Part shown: piece after piece, positions 17,820 to 25,318 of the stretch
Layout: the number at the start of each line of letters is the position of its first letter
Numbering within the stretch: the first letter of the stretch is position 1
DNA from: Tenacibaculum todarodis
Lineage (GTDB): Bacteria > Bacteroidota > Bacteroidia > Flavobacteriales > Flavobacteriaceae
Reading direction: 5' to 3'
DNA: 64,000 nt
Assembly: GCF_001889045.1 (NCBI RefSeq)
Contig: NZ_CP018155.1
Coordinates: 863,001-927,000, forward strand
Translations under genes and position numbers: made by a program
The notes under the pieces: model-generated
Told to the model about the DNA's origin: nothing
The model's database searches: none
Seen by the model: the letters and a program-made list of their open reading frames with translations, nothing else

Positions 17820-18758
17820 CTAATAATCGTCATCATTATCTTTAAACTTCGGTAATTTATTAACAGAAATAGTATTCTCTTCATCTGTGTCATAAGCATC
17901 TTCATCAGAAGAAAATTTATAGCTTAACATTTTATAGAATAATTTTGCTGCTAAAAAATCTGATGATTTTTCATTTTCATTAGGGCATAATTCTACCATA
18001 TCAAAACCAACTACGTTTTTTTGCTCAAAAACTTGCTTTAAAAATTCTAACGTTTCATAATAAAATAATCCGCCAGGTTCTGGAGTTCCTGTAGAAGGCA
18101 TAATTGAAGGATCTAACGCATCTAAATCAAACGTAATAAAAACGTTTTCAGTAAGTTGATCTATTACATCTTCCATCCAATCTTCATTAACAGCCATATC
18201 ATGTGCAAAGAAAACTTTATCTAGATTCATTTCTCTTTTTTCAGAAATATCCATACTTCTAATACCAACTTGCACTAAATTTGTGTTCTGGTTTGCTTCA
18301 TAAACAGCACAAGCGTGGTTACATTTAGAGCCTTCGTATTCTTTTCTTAAATCTGCATGTGCATCAATATGCAATACGGTTAGGTTATTAAAACACTCGT
18401 TAAAAGCTCTAATTGTTCCTATTGAAACTGAATGTTCTCCACCAAAAGCAGTAACAAATTTATTTTTGTTAATGTACTTTTTTGTAACCTGGTGCACTTC
18501 TTCTACCATTGCTTCTGGCGATGAATTTTCTGTAATTGCATCTGCTAAATAAACACCTTCTTTGTACACTTCAGAATCTGTTTCAATATCATACAACTCC
18601 ATGTTTTCTGATGCTTCTAAAAAAGCTTTTGGCCCTTTATCTGCTCCTTTTTGCCAAGTACTTGTTCCATCATAAGGAACAGGAATTATTACTATTTTAG
18701 ATGTTGACAGGTTTCCAAATTCTTCTGAAATTCCTGCATATGTTTTATTTGTATTCAT
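17820..18758 (-). CDS. speB: Agmatinase-family ureohydrolase
   Basis: A Mn-dependent ureohydrolase of 312 residues that cleaves agmatine to putrescine and urea. All metal-ligand motifs are present: GGEHSVSIG, HIDAHADLR and TFDLDALDPSIMPSTGTPEPGG. The last 25 residues are an acidic tail. It follows arginine decarboxylase by 17 bp, which fits the arginine-agmatine-putrescine route. Arginase or formimidoylglutamase activity cannot be excluded from the motifs alone. Confidence 0.9.
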   Translation of the reverse strand: MNTNKTYAGISEEFGNLSTSKIVIIPVPYDGTSTWQKGADKGPKAFLEASENMELYDIETDSEVYKEGVYLADAITENSSPEAMVEEVHQVTKKYINKNKFVTAFGGEHSVSIGTIRAFNECFNNLTVLHIDAHADLRKEYEGSKCNHACAVYEANQNTNLVQVGIRSMDISEKREMNLDKVFFAHDMAVNEDWMEDVIDQLTENVFITFDLDALDPSIMPSTGTPEPGGLFYYETLEFLKQVFEQKNVVGFDMVELCPNENEKSSDFLAAKLFYKMLSYKFSSDEDAYDTDEENTISVNKLPKFKDNDDDY

Positions 18759-18775
18759 TTTATATTTTTTGAAGC

Positions 18776-20224
18776 TTAAATAACTTCTTGTTTTATTAAA
18801 TTTTCTGACTCAGTTTTACTTTCTGTTACTTCTCCGTATCCTAAAATAGATAGTAATTCGCTACTTTTTTGTTGTTCTTTAAAAATCTTGGTAACTAAAT
18901 TCCCATCTTCATCTCTGTCTATAATTAAATGTTTTGGATGCGGAATTAAACAGTGTTGTAATCCACCAAAACCTCCAATAGATTCCTGATAAGCACCAGT
19001 GTTAAAAAAACCAATAAACAGCGGATTATCTTTCTCATAAACTGGTAAATAGATTCCGTTTATGTGTTGTTCAGAATTATAATAATCATCACTATCACAG
19101 GTTAAACCACCTAATAAAACACGTTCATATTGTCTGTTCCATTTGTTTATTGGCAACATAATAAAACGTTTATTAATTGCCCAAGCATCTGGTAAAGTTG
19201 TTATAAATGAAGAGTTTATCATGTTCCAACGTTCTCTGTCATTTTGTTTCTTTTGATACAAAATTTCATAAATAGCGGCACCAGATTCTCCAACCGTAAA
19301 GCTTCCAAACTCTGTAAAAATATGTGGAACATCTACTCCTGCTTCATCACATGCTTGTTGTATTTGATTGATAATTTCATCTATCATATACGCGTAATCA
19401 TAATCAAAAGCTAAAGAGTTTTTTATAGGAAATCCGCCACCAATATTTAAAGAATCTAACGTTGGACATACTTTTTTAAGGTTAATGTAAACGTTTAAAC
19501 ATTTCATTAATTCGTTCCAATAATACGCATTGTCTTTTATACCAGTATTGATGAAAAAATGTAACATTTTTAAATCAACTTGCTTATTAGTTGCTATTTC
19601 TCTTTCATAAAAAGACACAATGTTTTTGTAACCAATTCCTAAACGAGATGTATAAAACTCAAACTTTGGTTCTTCTTCAGAAGCTATTCTAATACCAACA
19701 TTTAGTTTTTTATCTGTTTCATCTAATAATAAATTAATCTCTTCATAATTATCGATAATCGGAATTACATTTTTATGACCAGAATTAATTAAACTTCCAA
19801 TATTTTTAATGTATTGATCGCGTTTAAATCCGTTGCAAATAACAAACGTATTGTCTTTTATTTTACCGTCTTTTTTTAAATTGTTTACAATATCTATATC
19901 AAAAGCAGATGATGTTTCTATATGAATATCATTTTTTAAAGCTTCATTTAAAATGTGTTTAAAATGAGAGCTTTTTGTACAATAGCTATAAAAGTATTTC
20001 CCTTTATAATTGTGTTTTTCTATACTTTCTTGAAACCATCCTTTAGCTTTATTGATGTTTTCAGATATTTTTGGCAAGTAGGTAAACTTTAACGGAGCTC
20101 CATATTTTGCTGTTAATTCCATTAAATTAATTCCGTGCCAGAATAATTTATTGTTTTCTGTTTTGAATTCTTCCTGAGGAAAATCGAACGTTTGCTCAAT
20201 TAAATCGATGTATTTTGTATTCAC
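18776..20224 (-). CDS. speA: Arginine decarboxylase, PLP-dependent alanine racemase-fold type
   Basis: Makes agmatine from arginine. The protein has 482 residues with a PLP-binding TIM barrel and a C-terminal beta domain. The PLP lysine is in YFYSYCTKSSH (about residue 84), the phosphate-binding glycines are in LNIGGGFP, the EFGSFTVGESGA segment follows, and the C-terminal Cys/Asp pair is in GLTCDSDDYY. It is shorter than the E. coli SpeA (about 630) but normal for the Bacteroidetes form. It is the first gene of the polyamine operon, behind a leader of roughly 270 nt. Confidence 0.88.
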   Translation of the reverse strand: MNTKYIDLIEQTFDFPQEEFKTENNKLFWHGINLMELTAKYGAPLKFTYLPKISENINKAKGWFQESIEKHNYKGKYFYSYCTKSSHFKHILNEALKNDIHIETSSAFDIDIVNNLKKDGKIKDNTFVICNGFKRDQYIKNIGSLINSGHKNVIPIIDNYEEINLLLDETDKKLNVGIRIASEEEPKFEFYTSRLGIGYKNIVSFYEREIATNKQVDLKMLHFFINTGIKDNAYYWNELMKCLNVYINLKKVCPTLDSLNIGGGFPIKNSLAFDYDYAYMIDEIINQIQQACDEAGVDVPHIFTEFGSFTVGESGAAIYEILYQKKQNDRERWNMINSSFITTLPDAWAINKRFIMLPINKWNRQYERVLLGGLTCDSDDYYNSEQHINGIYLPVYEKDNPLFIGFFNTGAYQESIGGFGGLQHCLIPHPKHLIIDRDEDGNLVTKIFKEQQKSSELLSILGYGEVTESKTESENLIKQEVI

Positions 20225-20318
20225 TTGTATTTTTAAATTAATTGTATGATAAACCTGTCCAGACTAAAACAATTAAAAGTTTTAGAATAGAAATTATAAC
20301 CCTATAAAAAGGTTGTTA

Positions 20319-20483
20319 TCACTGTAATATTTGCAAGTAAACTACATGCAGCTTTGAGAAAAGTTGCAGTTCTTGAAGAAAAGTAAGTGGAGATACCTTA
20401 ATTTTTTCGTTGCATTTCCAAAATGCTATATAACAATCATTCTCCGATTGAATGTTATTTCCGAAATAAGAAAAACTAAACAT
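20319..20483 (-). CDS. Possible 54-residue leader ORF upstream of speA
   Basis: This is the only sizeable frame in the 315-bp gap before speA. It begins 20 bp after a good TAnnTTTG box, encodes MFSFSYFGNNIQSENDCYIA and onward to QILQ, and ends 94 bp before the speA start. The composition (Trp, Cys, several Phe/Tyr, balanced charges) looks protein-like rather than random. I do not recognise a family. It could be a small protein, a regulatory leader peptide, or chance. The remaining 94 bp before speA show no clear hairpin. Confidence 0.35.
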   Translation of the reverse strand: MFSFSYFGNNIQSENDCYIAFWKCNEKIKVSPLTFLQELQLFSKLHVVYLQILQ

Positions 20484-20502
20484 TTTACTTAAATAAGTGA
20501 AG

Positions 20503-20510
20503 CAAATGTA
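20503..20510 (-). promoter_or_regulatory. -7 box of the polyamine operon
   Basis: TACATTTG on the minus strand is a perfect TAnnTTTG match. Transcription would start near 20496, giving a leader of about 270 nt before speA. A TTTG lies about 15 bp upstream, a little closer than usual for the -33 element. Confidence 0.5.
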
Positions 20511-20539
20511 ATCTTTTTTTTAAAACAAAAAATATTTTG

Positions 20540-21064
20540 TTATTTTTTTTCGTCTTTTAATAATTCAATACTTTTATATAAGATTATTGTATTAGGAATT
20601 GTTATTTCTCTATTGCCTTCAGGTATATGTAATACTACATAAAAGCTGGTAATATTCTTTATTTCTCCTGTAAAATCGTAATCTTTATCTAAAATTTTAA
20701 TGGTGTTCCCTATTCTCATCGGATGATAAAAAAACAGCAAAACACCAGCTGTAATATTTGATAAAATAGACCATTGTGCAAAAAAACCAACTCCTAAAAC
20801 AGCTAAAATAGACGAGGCAAAGACAATAACTTCTTTAAAATTAATCCCAAAAATTATTAACGCAATAAATAAAGTTAGCGTGTAGTAAATAAAATAACTA
20901 AACTTTAAAATTAATAACCTTCTATGCGGTTCTATAGCATTTCTAATAACATAAGATTTTGTTAGTTTCTTAGTAATTTCAATTAAAAAAAATAATACAA
21001 CTATTAAAATTATAAATTGAAAAAACGGATTGTAAACACTCAACACAAAAAAACGATTATTCAT
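20540..21064 (-). CDS. Small mechanosensitive ion channel, MscS family
   Basis: A 174-residue protein with three hydrophobic segments (about 14-30, 52-72, 76-110) and the MscS beta domain (GNTIKILDKDYDFTGEIKNITSFYVVL). It lacks the large C-terminal vestibule, so it is a minimal form. The pore helix VLGVGFFAQWSILSNITAGVLLFFYHP is glycine/alanine-rich, as expected. It probably acts in the inner membrane as an osmotic safety valve. It is divergent from the Usp gene, with facing -7 boxes between them. Confidence 0.88.
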   Translation of the reverse strand: MNNRFFVLSVYNPFFQFIILIVVLFFLIEITKKLTKSYVIRNAIEPHRRLLILKFSYFIYYTLTLFIALIIFGINFKEVIVFASSILAVLGVGFFAQWSILSNITAGVLLFFYHPMRIGNTIKILDKDYDFTGEIKNITSFYVVLHIPEGNREITIPNTIILYKSIELLKDEKK

Positions 21065-21082
21065 TTCTTTTAAATTTTAATA

Positions 21083-21135
21083 CAAATATACTTATGGTTT
21101 TCTAAATAATTTATCAGAATAAAAAATTATATTTG
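21083..21135. promoter_or_regulatory. Divergent -7 boxes for mscS and the Usp gene
   Basis: TATATTTG on the minus strand (21090-21083) lies 19 bp before the mscS start. TATATTTG on the plus strand (21128-21135) lies 26 bp before the Usp gene. Neither has a clear -33 TTG. Confidence 0.5.
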
Positions 21136-21161
21136 GTAAACAATACTAAATTTTAATTATC

Positions 21162-21995
21162 ATGAAAAATATTTTAATTCCTTATGATTTTTCTAATACA
21201 GCTATAAATGCCTTAAATTATACAAAGAAAATGTTTGATGGTTTGGAGGTAAACATTTTTTTGTTAGATGTATATATTAGTAATCCTTCAGAAATGATGA
21301 GTGACGAAAAAAATGATATTTATTTTAATGAAATTGATAACGAAATAGAGGATGAACTTAAGTATTTAGTAGACGTTTTACAGAAAGAGAAAAACAATTT
21401 TAGTTATGAATATGTTGTTAAATCTAACACTTTAACAAAAGCTGTTGTTAATACAATCCAAGAAAAAAATATAGATCTTGTTGTAACTGGAACAAAAGGA
21501 ACCAAAAGTTTGGCTGAAACATTTATTGGGACAAATACTATGAAAATTATTAACGCAAATAACCTTTGCCCAGTTTTAGTTGTACCAACAGATTATAAGT
21601 TCTTAAATTTTAATCAAATTGTATTTTCAACAAATTACAAAAGAGCTTTTAATACAAAAGAATTAGGATATTTAAATTGGTTAACAACCTTTAAAAAATG
21701 TAAATTAGAAGTTGTAAACCTTGCTGAAGAATCATTTTTATCAACCAAACAACAAACAAATAAAGAAAATTTAAAAGTAATTTTAAGTAACTTAAATGTT
21801 GAATATAAAAAATTAGAGTGGGCAGCATCTGAAACCAACACTATAGAAAAACATATAGAAATAACAAAGAGCCAATTGCTAGTGTTAATAAACCACAAGT
21901 ACACGTTCTTTAATCAGTTTTTAGAGGAAAACGTAGTTAAAAAAGCTGCTTTTCACAGTAAAATTCCTTTATTAATTTTACCAGAAATTTCTTAA
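21162..21995 (+). CDS. Tandem-domain universal stress protein
   Basis: A 277-residue UspA-family protein with two Usp domains. The first (1-145) is canonical: ILIPYDFSNTAINAL, VVTGTKGTKSLAETFIGTNTMKIINANNLCPVLVVP, the ATP-loop-like glycine pattern GTxG. The second is degenerate in the loop. It is followed after 20 bp by corA on the same strand, so the two may be co-transcribed. Confidence 0.9.
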   Translation: MKNILIPYDFSNTAINALNYTKKMFDGLEVNIFLLDVYISNPSEMMSDEKNDIYFNEIDNEIEDELKYLVDVLQKEKNNFSYEYVVKSNTLTKAVVNTIQEKNIDLVVTGTKGTKSLAETFIGTNTMKIINANNLCPVLVVPTDYKFLNFNQIVFSTNYKRAFNTKELGYLNWLTTFKKCKLEVVNLAEESFLSTKQQTNKENLKVILSNLNVEYKKLEWAASETNTIEKHIEITKSQLLVLINHKYTFFNQFLEENVVKKAAFHSKIPLLILPEIS

Positions 21996-22015
21996 AAAGA
22001 AAAATTTAGATAAGA

Positions 22016-23080
22016 ATGACACGATTTATAATAAATCAAAAGATAAAAAAAGGCGAAATTCCTGGTAAACCTGTATTTATAGGGAAACAAAAAGAGGAAA
22101 GTATTAGAATCCGATTAATTGGTTTTGACGCCACAAACTTTGTTGAAATTGAATTAGATAACTTAAATGAAATTACAAGTTACAGAGAAAAATACACCAA
22201 TATTTGGATAAATATTGATGGTTTACATAATGTTGCAATTATTAAAGAAGTAGGTTTATTATTTAATATGCACCCAATAGTAACAGAAAGTATTGTACAC
22301 ACAGGTTCTAGAGCCAAAGTAGATATTGAAGAAAATTATATTTTCACTATTATTAAAATGATGTTTTTAAATCCGCAGAAAAAAGAATTAGAAGCAGAAC
22401 AAGTTTCTATGTATTTAGCTAAAAACATATTATTAACTTTTCAAGAAAAGCAAGGCGATATTTTTGAACCAATAAGAGAACGTTTAAGAACAAGTAAAGG
22501 ACGTGTTAGAACACATAACACTACTTATTTAAAGTACTGTTTATTAGATACAATAGTAGAAAATTACAACTTTTTAATGGAAATTTTTGGCTTAAGAGTA
22601 GAAGAATTAGAAGACAAAATTTTATTACAACCAAGTAAAGATACATTAGAGGAAATTAACGCTACAAAAATAGAACTTAACTATTTTAGAAAAACAATTA
22701 GACCTGCTAAAGAAGCAATTAGTAATTTTAAATCCTTTAAAACCGATTTAATAACAAAGAAAGAACAGCCTTTTTTTAATGATTTAAATGAATTGATTCA
22801 TAGAGCTCATGAAAATTTAGAAAACTATAAAAGTATGTTGAGCGAGCAATTAACCGTTTACTCTACAAACGTAAATAATCGTTTAAATGATATAATGAAA
22901 GTCTTAACAATGTTTTCTGTAATTTTTATCCCAATTACTTTTGTTGCTGGTATTTACGGTACTAACTTTGATTATATTCCTGAGTTAAAATACAAAAATT
23001 CTTACTTTGTAATGTTAGGATCTATGCTTGTAATTATAATTACTATGGTAAGTTATTTTAAATATAAAAAGTGGTTTTAA
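22016..23080 (+). CDS. corA: CorA family divalent cation transporter
   Basis: A 354-residue Mg/Co transporter: a large cytosolic alpha/beta domain, a long helix, then two C-terminal membrane helices (about 293-312 and 328-348). The signature loop between them reads YGTNF where the textbook CorA has YGMNF, so the GMN selectivity motif is altered to GTN. The rest of the loop (VAGIYGTNFDYIPEL) fits the Bacteroidetes CorA branch, so this is probably a lineage variant rather than a defect. Confidence 0.92.
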   Translation: MTRFIINQKIKKGEIPGKPVFIGKQKEESIRIRLIGFDATNFVEIELDNLNEITSYREKYTNIWINIDGLHNVAIIKEVGLLFNMHPIVTESIVHTGSRAKVDIEENYIFTIIKMMFLNPQKKELEAEQVSMYLAKNILLTFQEKQGDIFEPIRERLRTSKGRVRTHNTTYLKYCLLDTIVENYNFLMEIFGLRVEELEDKILLQPSKDTLEEINATKIELNYFRKTIRPAKEAISNFKSFKTDLITKKEQPFFNDLNELIHRAHENLENYKSMLSEQLTVYSTNVNNRLNDIMKVLTMFSVIFIPITFVAGIYGTNFDYIPELKYKNSYFVMLGSMLVIIITMVSYFKYKKWF

Positions 23081-23098
23081 GAACGTTATTTTAATAAC

Positions 23099-23135
23099 TA
23101 AAAAATCCGTTTTAAAATTGAAACGGATTTTTTTT
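23099..23135 (+). terminator. Terminator after corA
   Basis: The stem AAATCCGTTT/AAACGGATTT has an AT loop and eight Ts. It is nearly identical to the fahA terminator at 14908-14940, although the genes are unrelated. Confidence 0.88.
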
Positions 23136-23148
23136 GTGATTAATATTA

Positions 23149-24720
23149 TTACTCTTCTGGTGGCGGAAATCCATGAATTTCTTCATACACTTCGTCAAAG
23201 TTTGTTCTAATATTAGAGTTTAACTTTTTACGATAATCATCTCTTAACCACGTTAAAAAGTTGTGCGTACTTTTAGAAATACATTTAGAATACTTATGAA
23301 TTCTATCATCAATATCTCCTCCTAATAATTTTGCTAAAATTAAAGCATCAAACATGTCTTCACTATTCTCCACACACATTTTTGTATGATGTGCAATAGA
23401 TTTTTCTAGTACTCTTTTAGAGCTTTCTCCTGCTCTAATAGTATCTATATAAGTTGCTTTCATGTCAAATGAAATATCTTCACTTTTGGCAAACTCAGCT
23501 TTAACTGCAGCTGGCAATTCATAACTAAAAGTACGTTCAATTTCTTCATCAGAAAGTAAAGCATCCATGTAAAAATCTGGATTCTTAAACATACGTTGCC
23601 AATCTAAATCTGCTCCCCAAGCTCCAAAACGATAAAAATTATTTCCTAAATCTATTACGTTAAAGGTTGGTTTGTTTTTTAAGATTCTTGAACCACGACC
23701 AATCATTTGGTAGTATAAAGTTAAAGATTTTGTTGCTCGGTTTAAAATAATAGCACCAATTGTTGGCTCATCAAAACCAGTGGTTAAAATACTTACAGAG
23801 GTAAGAATTGCATTTGGTGTTTTTTTAAACCATTTTAATATAAAATCTCTTTCCTTTCTAGAGTTTGTATTGTCTAAGTGTGCAATAGGATAACCCGCTT
23901 TTTTAAATGCATGGAATACTTCTATAGAAGTGTTTATACCATTATTAAAAATTAGTGTTTTTTGTCCTTTTGCTCTTTCTTCATAAGCTGTAATTAGCTT
24001 AGAAATCATGTCGGAATTTGTATATAAATCTTCTGAAGATTTAACAGTATAATCTCCATTTGCACCAACTTCTAAAGAAGTTAAACCAACATTATAAGAA
24101 TATACGTTTGCTTGTGCTAAATATTCGTTTTCTATTAAGTTTTCAATAGTTTCACCAACAATTAACTCTTTATAGTTTTCATGCATTGGTAATTTATTAT
24201 TAGAACTTAACGGTGTTGCCGTTACTCCAAGAATAAATGATTTATCAAAAAACTTAAATATTTTAGTAAATGAATTATAGTGCGCCTCATCAACAATAAC
24301 TAAACCAATATCTGAAATATCTACTTTATTGTCGTTTAACCTATTTTTAAGTGTTTCAACCATTGCCACAAAACAGTTATATTTGTGTTGGTCGTCTAAC
24401 TTAGCGGTACTATTTATAATTTTATTTTCAACCTTAAACTCATCAAGCATTTTAGATGTTTGCTTAGAAAGTTCAATTCTATGCGTTAATACAAGAACTT
24501 TCTTTTTATAAGTTTTTATGTATTGACGAACAATTTCTGAAAAAATTACCGTTTTACCACCACCTGTTGGTAATTGATATAACAAATGATAATCTTCTGG
24601 AGCTTTTTCAAATGCCTTAAAAATTTTATCTAAAGCTTCTTGCTGATATCCGTAAAGTTGTTTTTCTTCCGTAAGAATTGTAGTGTTTTCTGTAGCCAAA
24701 TGTAAAAAATTGAGCAACAA
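23149..24720 (-). CDS. DEAD/DEAH-box helicase, RadD/SSL2-like
   Basis: A superfamily 2 helicase of 523 residues or slightly fewer: GYQQEAL Q motif, Walker A LPTGGGKTV (about 50), DEAH (about 147), GVTATPL, and motif VI QMIGRGSR (about 345). A C-terminal region without known motifs follows. The start is uncertain: no ATG fits, and in-frame TTGs occur at 24720, 24717 and 24699. A -7-like TACATTTG at 24704-24697 overlaps the longer starts, so the true start may be the TTG at 24699 or further in. Function is probably DNA repair-related. Confidence 0.88.
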   Translation of the reverse strand: MLLNFLHLATENTTILTEEKQLYGYQQEALDKIFKAFEKAPEDYHLLYQLPTGGGKTVIFSEIVRQYIKTYKKKVLVLTHRIELSKQTSKMLDEFKVENKIINSTAKLDDQHKYNCFVAMVETLKNRLNDNKVDISDIGLVIVDEAHYNSFTKIFKFFDKSFILGVTATPLSSNNKLPMHENYKELIVGETIENLIENEYLAQANVYSYNVGLTSLEVGANGDYTVKSSEDLYTNSDMISKLITAYEERAKGQKTLIFNNGINTSIEVFHAFKKAGYPIAHLDNTNSRKERDFILKWFKKTPNAILTSVSILTTGFDEPTIGAIILNRATKSLTLYYQMIGRGSRILKNKPTFNVIDLGNNFYRFGAWGADLDWQRMFKNPDFYMDALLSDEEIERTFSYELPAAVKAEFAKSEDISFDMKATYIDTIRAGESSKRVLEKSIAHHTKMCVENSEDMFDALILAKLLGGDIDDRIHKYSKCISKSTHNFLTWLRDDYRKKLNSNIRTNFDEVYEEIHGFPPPEE

Positions 24721-24759
24721 AAATACAACTAATTATAGGTAATATCTATAGATTAATCG

Positions 24760-25152
24760 TTAAAATTTGGTGAGATCTATTTGGGTAATATCATAATGAG
24801 ATGCATGTGCAACTGCAACTGCCTCTTTTACAACCAATAATTGTGGAGATTGATGCATAACTTGAAACTGATAACCAACTTCATCTGAAATTGTTCTATA
24901 ATTTAATAAATCTAAATAATAAACCTTTAAATTCTTTAAATCTTCATCAAACATTTTCTCGAACTGTTTAATAACCATTCTACTAATTCCACATCGTGTA
25001 GAATGTTTAAAGATTAAGATTGGTTCTGTTTTAGACTCCTCTTTAATTTTTTCTAACTGATCTAGATTGGTAAGCGGAATCCAATTAATATTTGAAGCCT
25101 TTTCTTGTTGTGCTTCTCCTCTATTTCCAAAAATGTTATTCAATATTCCCAT
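24760..25152 (-). CDS. ytxJ: Bacillithiol-system redox protein, YtxJ family
   Basis: A 130-residue thioredoxin-fold protein with the single-cysteine active site FKHSTRCGISRMV, matching the YtxJ (BrxC-like) family, and QSPQLLVVK as the cis-proline region. YtxJ is a monothiol bacilliredoxin candidate that removes bacillithiol from proteins. It implies that this organism makes bacillithiol, although no bsh gene is in the window. It is divergent from clpB. Confidence 0.88.
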   Translation of the reverse strand: MGILNNIFGNRGEAQQEKASNINWIPLTNLDQLEKIKEESKTEPILIFKHSTRCGISRMVIKQFEKMFDEDLKNLKVYYLDLLNYRTISDEVGYQFQVMHQSPQLLVVKEAVAVAHASHYDITQIDLTKF

Positions 25153-25201
25153 AGTATAATTTTATTCTCTGTCGTTACTGCAGATAAAATCTTTCAAAAA
25201 A

Positions 25202-25281
25202 GACAAAAAGTCAGCAAAAACAAGGCTTAAACAGACAAAATGACTGTAAATTGAGTTCGTTTTTTATTGGTATTACTTTTG
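25202..25281 (+). promoter_or_regulatory. clpB promoter with two upstream palindromes
   Basis: The -33 TTG at 25251-25253 and the -7 TACTTTTG at 25274-25281 have the expected 20-bp spacing, the clearest Bacteroidetes promoter in the window. Two related palindromes lie upstream: GAC-AAAAA-GTC (25202-25212) and CAGACAAAATGACTG (25232-25246). Their centres are 32 bp apart, three helical turns, suggesting paired operator sites. The regulator is unknown. Confidence 0.6.
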
Positions 25282-25318
25282 CTTTTCTGTTGATAGAAAA
25301 AGTTAAAACACAACAAAT

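Noticed and set aside
24697..24704. TACATTTG as promoter of the helicase gene
   Set aside because: It is a good -7 match with a TTG 21 bp upstream, but it overlaps the only candidate start codons, so I do not list it as a firm promoter.
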